A stretch of DNA of 64,000 nt from Pseudomonas fluorescens (GTDB lineage Bacteria > Pseudomonadota > Gammaproteobacteria > Pseudomonadales > Pseudomonadaceae). The notes beneath the pieces are model-generated. The model searched no databases and had not been told where the DNA came from. It worked only from the letters and a program-made list of their open reading frames with translations. Positions 58,705 to 64,000 of this stretch are shown here, one piece after another. Within the stretch, counting starts at the first letter, position 1. Every line of letters begins with the position of its first letter. The position numbers and the translations under genes were made by a program. Where the stretch lies: positions 1-64,000 of the forward strand of contig NZ_MRST01000015.1 of the NCBI RefSeq assembly GCF_001902145.1, in the 5' to 3' direction.

Positions 58705-59340
58705 TTACTTGCGCCCTTCCACCGCCATCCGCACCGCCAAGCCCATCAATACCGACCCCATCAGCCAGCGCTGCAGCACCTGCCAACTAGGCCGGGTGAC
58801 GAAGAACACCGCGATGGAACCCGCCATGCAGGCAATCACCGCGTTGACGCTCACGCTGATAAGAATCTGCAGGGAGCCCAGCGCCAGGGATTGCACCAGC
58901 ACACTGCCATGACCGTTCGGGTCGATGAACTGGGGCAGCAACGACAAATACATCACCGCCACTTTAGGATTGAGCAGGTTGGTGACCAAGCCCATGGTGA
59001 CCAACTTGCGCGGGCTGTCCTTGGGCAAGTCGCGCACCTGGAATGGCGAGCGCCCACCCGGCTTGACCGCCTGCCAGGCCAGGTACACCAGATACAGCGC
59101 CCCGCCGAGACGCAGCGCGTCGTAGGCAAAGGGCACCGCCATCACCAACGCCGTGATACCCAGCGCCGCGCACACCATATACACCACAAACCCCAGCGCC
59201 ACCCCGCCCAGGGAAATCAACCCGGCCGTGCGCCCCTGGCAGATGGAGCGGGAAATCAGGTAGATCATGTTCGGTCCCGGTGTCAGTACCATGCCGAGTG
59301 AAATCAGGCCGTAGGCGAGCAAGCTGGACATATCAGGCAT
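58705..59340 (-). CDS. LysE-family amino-acid exporter
   Basis: A 211-residue inner-membrane protein with about six helices. The N-terminal LISLGMVLTPGPNMIYLISR and NLLNPKVAVMYLSLLPQFI are the family's signature (RhtB-like branch). Substrate is not readable. Start supported by AGGAG. Convergent with the hypothetical gene at 58368, with 7 nt between. Confidence 0.92.
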   Translation of the reverse strand: MPDMSSLLAYGLISLGMVLTPGPNMIYLISRSICQGRTAGLISLGGVALGFVVYMVCAALGITALVMAVPFAYDALRLGGALYLVYLAWQAVKPGGRSPFQVRDLPKDSPRKLVTMGLVTNLLNPKVAVMYLSLLPQFIDPNGHGSVLVQSLALGSLQILISVSVNAVIACMAGSIAVFFVTRPSWQVLQRWLMGSVLMGLAVRMAVEGRK

Positions 59341-59496
59341 GGATTGGCTCCTGGTTTTTTAAGCTGCCAGCGTGAAATCCTTCGCCGACGCGGTAGTGTT
59401 GAGCGTCATGCTAGGGGCTTGAAGGCCCAGGCGTTAGATACAGATCCGCAAGCAAAACGTCATACACCGGCGGCACCACCTACCCAGGACAGGCAC

Positions 59497-59868
59497 ATGA
59501 TCGACTTCAACAACAAAGGCTTTTTCAAGCTCAAGCAAAACGACGAATACGCCGAACGCGTAGCGGCCCTGCTGCTGGACGGCGAAGAAGTGGTCGACGC
59601 CTACAAAGCCATGCGCGACGGCGTCGTGTTCACCACCAAGCGCATCATCGCGGTGAACGTGCAGGGGATTACCGGCAGCAAGAAGGACTTCACCTCATTG
59701 CCGTACAAGAACATCGTGGCGTACTCGGTGGAAACGTCAGGGACGTTTGACTTGGATTCGGAGTTGGAGATTTATTTTTCGTCGTTGGGGAAGGTGAAAT
59801 TCGAATTCACTGGCAAGGCTTCGATCGTGGAAATTTCCCGGCTGATTTCCAAGCACCTGTTGAGTTGA
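59497..59868 (+). CDS. Bacterial PH-domain protein
   Basis: A 123-residue soluble protein starting MIDFNNKGFFKLKQNDEYAE. The core VFTTKRIIAVNVQGITGSKK, DFTSLPYKNIVAYSVETSG and LEIYFSSLGKVKFEF is the pleckstrin-homology-like fold of bacterial PH proteins, which form ring oligomers. Role unknown, often linked with membrane stress. ATG 59497 has AGGACAGG upstream. Confidence 0.85.
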   Translation: MIDFNNKGFFKLKQNDEYAERVAALLLDGEEVVDAYKAMRDGVVFTTKRIIAVNVQGITGSKKDFTSLPYKNIVAYSVETSGTFDLDSELEIYFSSLGKVKFEFTGKASIVEISRLISKHLLS

Positions 59869-59880
59869 TCCGCAGGCACA

Positions 59881-59911
59881 AAAAAGACCTTGGTGTTTCA
59901 AGGTCTTTTTT
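59881..59911 (+). terminator. Terminator of the PH-domain gene
   Basis: AAGACCTTG, loop, CAAGGTCTTTTT. Nearly the same stem as the tRNA-Leu terminator. Confidence 0.88.
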
Positions 59912-59948
59912 ATTGCGGTTCAGCTGACGAACACCGGGCTCATCCTGC

Positions 59949-60137
59949 TCATAGCATCATTTCATAGGGTCCCATTGCCTTGCTAGTCTGCACCAAGCCC
60001 TGCCGCATCAACATTTCAAGATAGCTTCCCGCCTCCATCGCGGGCTTCTTCAACGCCCTCCTCTGCTTCTGCGCCGCTCCCAACACTGCCGCCTGATCCA
60101 AATCCCAGAGATCCGAAATAAAGTCATCCGGATGCAT
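59949..60137 (-). pseudogene. C-terminal remnant of a PIN-domain-type protein
   Basis: The minus-strand frame MHPDDFISDLWDLDQAAVLG...QKQRRALKKPA...LMRQGLVQTSKAMGPYEMML looks like the C-terminal tail of PIN-domain proteins (HPD-x-F...R-x-x-LK-P...L-x-RQGL). The N-terminal nuclease core is missing: upstream of about 60150 the frame is merely antisense to the bacteriocin gene. No ribosome-binding site. Family assignment is from remembered pattern and moderate. Confidence 0.45.
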
Positions 60138-61214
60138 CGGTTCAATGTAACGAAAAACGCAATATTCGAAACAACCTTGGCGACGCACGCACCAGCCAAA
60201 CCTCCAGGCTGCGTCTTCATCAAGCCGTGTCAACTGCCTGACGGTATCGCCCATTACTCGAGCCCCACCGGTTTTGTCCCACTGGAACTGATCAAGGAGT
60301 ACGGCCATTTAAGTCTGTTGGGCGGCCGCGAAGTGGACGCCCGGGGCGCTGTTGCCTTACGCAAGATCAGCGGCAGTACACTGCCAGCCGGCTTAGGGCA
60401 TTTGGCATTACGTTCGGCGTTTTTGGAGTCGGCGGCCACAGTCGGCGTATCCGTCGCTGGCAGCCTGCTGACAGGATTGGTAGCGCTGGCTTGGCCGTCG
60501 GATCTAAGTGATAGCGCGCTCTACAACGAGGAACAGTTGCGTTCGCTGCAACGCGCGCGTTCGCAGATGCGGCTGCATATCGAGCAACGCGACGACGGCA
60601 CGCTCAAGGGGTATGGGTTTTACACAGGCAACAAGGCCGATTGGCAGATGATTGATGTGGTGCAGTTTCAAAACCGCAGCGGCCAGTTAGTAGCAGATTT
60701 GAATAATGGCGTAGAGCTGATCTGGACGCCCTCCGTTGATCCAAATGACACCTTAGGTATTCCGGCATTGGAGGCTGCGCCGCAAGCACCGGTGATCTGG
60801 ATCTACCCACCGACTGAGACGGCGGAGCAGATTCTGGTTAACCCTATTTACCCACCGGACTATCGAGATTTTATTCTGGTGTTTCCGGCGGGGTCGGGGG
60901 TTCGGCCGCTGTATGTGGTGGTAGGTGCCAAGGCTGGGGATCACAAGTACCACAAAGCGCCTAACACTGAACAAATAACTGGCTTTGAAAAACTGATAAA
61001 AGCAAAACCCAAGACTCCCAGACAAGGAGGCGCCGGGCTGAGAGAACGCTGGATTGAGGAAAAAGGTCGGAAGATCTATGAATGGGACTCTCAGCACGGG
61101 GAGCTGGAGGTTTATCTAGCAAGTGATGGGAGCCATATAGGTGCGTTCAACCACATAAGCGGCGAGCAGCTAAAAGGGCCAATCAAAAAACGAAACATCA
61201 AAAAATATCTGTGA
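60132..61214 (+). CDS. S-type pyocin/colicin E3-like rRNase bacteriocin
   Basis: A 360-residue bacteriocin. Residues 30-85 (CVFIKPCQLPDGI, GFVPLELIKEYGHLSLLGG) and about 85-255 (LYNEEQLRSLQRARSQMRL, APQAPVIWIYPPTE) form the pyocin-S translocation region. Residues 265-360 are a colicin E3-type rRNase: KGRKIYEWDSQHGELEVYLA with Asp319, His322, Glu326, and Arg354 in KRNIKKYL, the same spacing as E3 Asp510/His513/Glu517/Arg545. E3 cleaves 16S rRNA after A1493. No separate receptor-binding N-terminal region is visible, and the start ATG lies in sequence antisense to a PIN-like remnant with no ribosome-binding site, so the gene may be N-terminally truncated. Confidence 0.92.
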   Translation: MHRFNVTKNAIFETTLATHAPAKPPGCVFIKPCQLPDGIAHYSSPTGFVPLELIKEYGHLSLLGGREVDARGAVALRKISGSTLPAGLGHLALRSAFLESAATVGVSVAGSLLTGLVALAWPSDLSDSALYNEEQLRSLQRARSQMRLHIEQRDDGTLKGYGFYTGNKADWQMIDVVQFQNRSGQLVADLNNGVELIWTPSVDPNDTLGIPALEAAPQAPVIWIYPPTETAEQILVNPIYPPDYRDFILVFPAGSGVRPLYVVVGAKAGDHKYHKAPNTEQITGFEKLIKAKPKTPRQGGAGLRERWIEEKGRKIYEWDSQHGELEVYLASDGSHIGAFNHISGEQLKGPIKKRNIKKYL

Positions 61215-61221
61215 GGGCTAC

Positions 61222-61479
61222 ATGGGACTGAAAATAAGGTTGGAATGGTTCGACAGAACCACAGAGAGGCTAAACGGAACGGAGAGTTCAGCGGACTGCG
61301 GAGATGACTACTCGGTGATTTCCACGCTCGGGTTGTTGAGCGCAGCGGACGTCAATAACGGCATGTTTGAATTGCGCAGGGAATGGCTATCAGTGATACA
61401 GCCACACTTTTCTCATAAAATTGCTCTTTCAGAAAGTGACTACTTCATCGCGTTTGATTACGAAGTTGCAAACCAATAA
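61222..61479 (+). CDS. Colicin E3-type immunity protein
   Basis: An 85-residue acidic protein collinear with ImmE3: MGLKIRLEWFDRTTE, CGDDYSVISTLGL, VNNGMFELRREW, QPHFSHKIALSESDYFIAFD. It should block the E3-type nuclease. The ImmE3 specificity residue Cys48 (counting Met1) is Met48 here, so immunity groups may differ. It starts 7 nt after the bacteriocin with GAGGG upstream. Confidence 0.93.
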   Translation: MGLKIRLEWFDRTTERLNGTESSADCGDDYSVISTLGLLSAADVNNGMFELRREWLSVIQPHFSHKIALSESDYFIAFDYEVANQ

Positions 61480-61822
61480 TACAGACTCAAAGAATTCAGC
61501 CTTAGCTGTAGCAGATAAAAAAGCAAATGGTGCACAAGCGACCCGTTCAGCCATCATCAAAATAGACCTGACCCGCATTCAGAACCCCAAAGAGCTTCAC
61601 GCCACGCTGGGCACTTCACTCAACTTCCCCACTTGGTATGGCCAAAATTGGGATGCTTTTTGGGACGTCATCACCGGCTTGGTAGAAATGCCCGAGACGC
61701 TTGAGTTTTCTGGTTGGGATATTTTTTCAGAGCGCCTACCTCACGATGCCAAGATGCTGCGGCAATGCTTGGCTGAGCTCGCGACCCTGTACCCGGACCT
61801 TGCATCGCGGGTTCGCTATTGA
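61466..61822 (+). CDS. Barstar-family ribonuclease inhibitor
   Basis: The barstar domain occupies the last 90 residues (AIIKIDLTRIQNPKELHATL, FPTWYGQNWDAFWDVITGLV). Both barnase-contact aspartates (Asp35 and Asp39 of barstar) are kept in NWDAFWD. No ATG exists in frame: TTG 61466, coupled to the end of the immunity gene, is a guess, and TTG 61421 also possible. The N-terminal 30 residues are not barstar-like. No barnase-type toxin lies nearby, so this looks like an orphan immunity gene. The REPIN follows directly. Confidence 0.75.
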   Translation: MQTNNTDSKNSALAVADKKANGAQATRSAIIKIDLTRIQNPKELHATLGTSLNFPTWYGQNWDAFWDVITGLVEMPETLEFSGWDIFSERLPHDAKMLRQCLAELATLYPDLASRVRY

Positions 61823-61843
61823 TGCCAGTCAACAAGGCTTTTT

Positions 61844-61957
61844 TGTAGGAGCGAGGGGGACGCCTAGTTCTTGCTCGCGAAAAGCTCACAGGCGTCGCGT
61901 TTATTCAGGAAGCGCGCGTTATCGTTGACGTTTTTCGCGAGCAAGCTCGCTCCTACA
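61844..61957. repeat. REPIN, GCGAGC type, with 14-nt insertion in one arm
   Basis: The right arm is intact (TTCGCGAGCAAGCTCGCTCC). The left arm reads GTAGGAGCGAG, then 14 extra nucleotides (GGGGACGCCTAGTT, 61856-61869), then CTTGCTCGCGAA. Confidence 0.92.
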
Positions 61958-61988
61958 GAGGACGGTGACGCGTGTCAGCCTGGGCAGC

Positions 61989-62363
61989 TCACTTGGGCTG
62001 GAATGTCTCTAAGTACGCCAGGATATTTTCAATCTTCTCCTGATCACTGATCCCCCAGAAGATCATCCGCGTGCCACTGACCACCGCCTTCGGGTCTTCA
62101 ATGTAGGCCGCCAGTTTTTCCCGCGTCCACACCACGCCCGAGTTCTTCATCGCATCCGAATACTGATAGTCCTCGGTGGTACCGGCACGCCGGCCAATGA
62201 TGCCGTTCAGTTCCGGGCCAAAACCACCCCGCGCGCCCTCACCAATGCTGTGGCAGCCGCCGCAGGTCTTGGTGAAGAGTTTGCCGCCCGCCTCGGCGTC
62301 GCCCTCAGCGAACGCGGGTGCGGCGATAACGGTCAGGGCGAGGGTCAATAACACAGACTTCAT
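61989..62363 (-). CDS. Periplasmic class I cytochrome c
   Basis: A 124-residue protein with a signal peptide (MKSVLLTLALTVIAAPAFA) and one heme site KTCGGCHSIG. The axial methionine is probably in VVSGTRMIFWGIS. Similar to mitochondrial-type/c2 cytochromes (GPELNGIIGRRAG, YSDAMKNSGVVWT). A small soluble electron carrier; partner unknown. Start supported by GGGAG. Confidence 0.93.
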   Translation of the reverse strand: MKSVLLTLALTVIAAPAFAEGDAEAGGKLFTKTCGGCHSIGEGARGGFGPELNGIIGRRAGTTEDYQYSDAMKNSGVVWTREKLAAYIEDPKAVVSGTRMIFWGISDQEKIENILAYLETFQPK

Positions 62364-62393
62364 TCACGTCTCCCTATCGGCTGTTGCCGTGGA

Positions 62394-62825
62394 TTATGCC
62401 TGTTCGACCGGCCTTTCTCCCAGCCGCTGCACCAGACGTACCAGATAACCGTCCGGGTCTTGCACGATGAACTGGCGCTGCCCGGCCTCCACGTCACCGG
62501 CTCGGTACCAGGCGTCCTCCACATCGCGGAACAATGGCCAGCCGATCTGCGCCAACCGTTGCAGGATGGGTGCTACGGCGGGCACATCGATTTGCAGGTT
62601 GATGCCGCGCCCAAACGGTGGCTGCAACGGCGCGGTCAGCCACTGGCCGGCCTCGGGGTCGTATTGTTCGAGCATGATTTGCGCGCCGTTAAGGTCGAGG
62701 TAGGCAAAGCCTTCTTCTGCGCGCTGATAGGCAATAGCGAAACCTAACTGTTCGATCCAGAACGCCAGACTGGCGCTGAGGCCAGTGACAATAAGTTCAG
62801 GCACGAGTGGGTTACGGTTGAACAT
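62394..62825 (-). CDS. VOC-family protein (bleomycin resistance-like)
   Basis: A 143-residue vicinal-oxygen-chelate fold protein: ELIVTGLSASLAFWIEQLGF, AYLDLNGAQIMLEQYD, and the C-terminal RQFIVQDPDGYLVRLVQRLG. Many such proteins bind glycopeptide drugs or metals; substrate here unknown. Start supported by AAGGA. Confidence 0.9.
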   Translation of the reverse strand: MFNRNPLVPELIVTGLSASLAFWIEQLGFAIAYQRAEEGFAYLDLNGAQIMLEQYDPEAGQWLTAPLQPPFGRGINLQIDVPAVAPILQRLAQIGWPLFRDVEDAWYRAGDVEAGQRQFIVQDPDGYLVRLVQRLGERPVEQA

Positions 62826-62987
62826 GGCATTCCTTGGATGGCAGGGTGGCGTTCACCTTAACGGATTGTCGTGCCCATGGCTCACAACCAGCCAAATGAC
62901 CACCCATCGTTTAAAAAACATCCAATCGAACCTATATACCCAACCCCTACTCCACCTTACTGAACCCCTGATGGTGGAGTAAGGATC

Positions 62988-63350
62988 ATGGCTCAGCCAT
63001 CGATTTTGGTATTGGAAGACGACGAGATCATTCGGGCGTTGATGGTGGATGTGCTGGAAGACTTTGGTGCGCTGGTGACATCGTTTGCATCGGCGGACGA
63101 AGGGATGATTTACCTGGAGCGCGGCGATGACCCGGTGGATTTGATTGTCAGTGATATTCAGATGCCCGGTTTGCTCAATGGTTATGACTTGAGCCGTGTC
63201 GTCGCCCACCGCTGGCCTGAAGTACAGGTGGTGCTGACCTCAGGCAATACGAAAATCGCCGCCGAGTTGGGCAGTACCGTGCGGTTTCTGCCCAAGCCCT
63301 GGAGTACCGACCACTTGCTTGAGTGCGTGCAGACAGCGTTGACGCACTAG
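62988..63350 (+). CDS. Single-domain response regulator (CheY-like)
   Basis: A 120-residue receiver with no output domain. Acidic pocket LEDDE (residues 10-13), phospho-acceptor Asp56 in LIVSDIQMPG, Thr/Ser in VVLTSGNT and Lys in RFLPKPWS. Start has AAGGATC upstream. It precedes a heme oxygenase gene by 212 nt; a link with a bacteriophytochrome kinase just outside the window is possible. Confidence 0.92.
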   Translation: MAQPSILVLEDDEIIRALMVDVLEDFGALVTSFASADEGMIYLERGDDPVDLIVSDIQMPGLLNGYDLSRVVAHRWPEVQVVLTSGNTKIAAELGSTVRFLPKPWSTDHLLECVQTALTH

Positions 63351-63562
63351 GGCCTGTCCCTGCATTGATAGCAGCGCGATATCATTCCAACCGAACTTGA
63401 GGGACAGTTCTGCGGTCATGTAAGGTGCAGGGAGCGACTTTTCTGGTCCGCTGGCCAGCCTTTCCGCTTCTGCGTTCAGATGACGACAATGAGTTGTGTA
63501 GAATCGTCGCCCATTTTCACGCGTCATTCATGGCCGACAGGCCCACAGTTCGAGCTCATTGA

Positions 63563-64000
63563 ATGCATTCACAGGCCCATGACGTTAGTGCGCCCTCCTT
63601 GTTGGAAACGTTGCGCACGGGCACGGGCCTGCTGCATGTGGCGTTGGAACAGCGCCTGCCGTTTTTTTCCGAGCGCCTGGATGCCCAGTGGTATCGGCGC
63701 TTGCTGCAAGCGTACTACGGCTTTTATCAGCCGATGGAAGCGGCGCTGTATGACAGCGGTTTGATTCCCGACGGATATGAGTCTGCGTTGCGTGTGAAAA
63801 CACCAACCCTGATCCATGACCTGCACGCACTCGGCCTGACTGACCACGCCATCCATGCCCTGCCTTGCTGTACCCAACTCCCCCTATTAGACACACCGGC
63901 TGCGTGCCTCGGCGCCCTGTATGTGCTGGAAGGCGCCACCCTGGGCGGCCAAGTGCTGCGCCGGGAAATGGCCCTGCGCCTGGATGTGAACGCCGACAAC
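63563..64000 (+). CDS. Biliverdin-producing heme oxygenase (partial)
   Basis: The first 146 codons are open to the window end. The start MHSQAHDVSAPSLLETLRTG leads to the proximal-histidine motif GLLHVALEQRLPFF (His25), then WYRRLLQAYYGFYQPMEAAL and ALYVLEGATLGGQVL, typical of BphO-type oxygenases that make biliverdin for bacteriophytochromes. ATG 63563 has GAGCTC upstream. The gene is cut by the window end. Confidence 0.88.
   Translation, partial: MHSQAHDVSAPSLLETLRTGTGLLHVALEQRLPFFSERLDAQWYRRLLQAYYGFYQPMEAALYDSGLIPDGYESALRVKTPTLIHDLHALGLTDHAIHALPCCTQLPLLDTPAACLGALYVLEGATLGGQVLRREMALRLDVNADN

Noticed and set aside
60138..60308. N-terminal extension of the minus-strand frame opposite the bacteriocin
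   Set aside because: It is antisense to the conserved pyocin-S region. Only the part below about 60140 has its own protein-like pattern.
63240..63527. 95-codon minus-strand frame before the heme oxygenase
   Set aside because: Half is antisense to the response regulator. The piece MTAELSLKFGWNDIALLSMQ looks protein-like and might be a mobile-element scrap, but I cannot tie it to a family.

Overview
The window looks like a chromosomal segment of a Pseudomonas of the P. fluorescens group. The evidence is gene order and content: purL/mltF, guaBA next to xseA, leuA, the der-bamB-yfgM-hisS-ispG-rodZ-pilW-rlmN-ndk block, iscRSUA-hscBA-fdx-iscX, cysE-trmJ/suhB and secDF-yajC-tgt-queA. High GC, lineage-typical REP/REPIN palindromes and Pseudomonas-type small hypotheticals fit the same picture. 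No integrase, transposase, CRISPR array or rRNA was found.

Layout. 1-7.4 kb: small hypotheticals, a YqfO/NIF3-like gene, purL and divergent mltF. 7.5-16 kb: a trehalose PTS operon (treP, treC, a LamB-type porin, an EIIA-HPr-EI fusion and a cysteine-less EIIB-like protein), read away from divergent treR across two tandem operator copies. 16-17.6 kb: a hipBA-type toxin-antitoxin pair. 17.7-25.3 kb: guaBA, a CxxC protein, a TauE/SafE exporter, a decayed LysR gene, xseA and an M23 peptidase. 25.5-29.6 kb: a very large toxin-like gene broken near its 3' end by an in-frame TGA. 30-33.8 kb: leuA, then an omega-amidase/aminotransferase pair. 33.9-43.3 kb: the der-to-ndk housekeeping block. 43.4-51.8 kb: the iron-sulfur cluster operon with an IscR-type promoter, cysE, trmJ and suhB. 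52-58.3 kb: glycine-zipper protein, secDF-yajC, tgt-queA and tRNA-Leu. 58.3-64 kb is accessory: a colicin E3-type ribosome-killing bacteriocin with matching immunity gene and an orphan barstar, inserted over a PIN-domain remnant, then cytochrome c, a VOC protein, a response regulator and a heme oxygenase cut by the window end.

The items most worth a second look are: the E3-type bacteriocin module (all four catalytic residues kept, receptor-binding region apparently absent); the giant toxin, whose frame continues 47 codons past its TGA into what looks like its lost C-terminus; the EIIB-like protein without its phosphorylation cysteine; and the REPINs, two of which supply the stop codons of unrelated genes.
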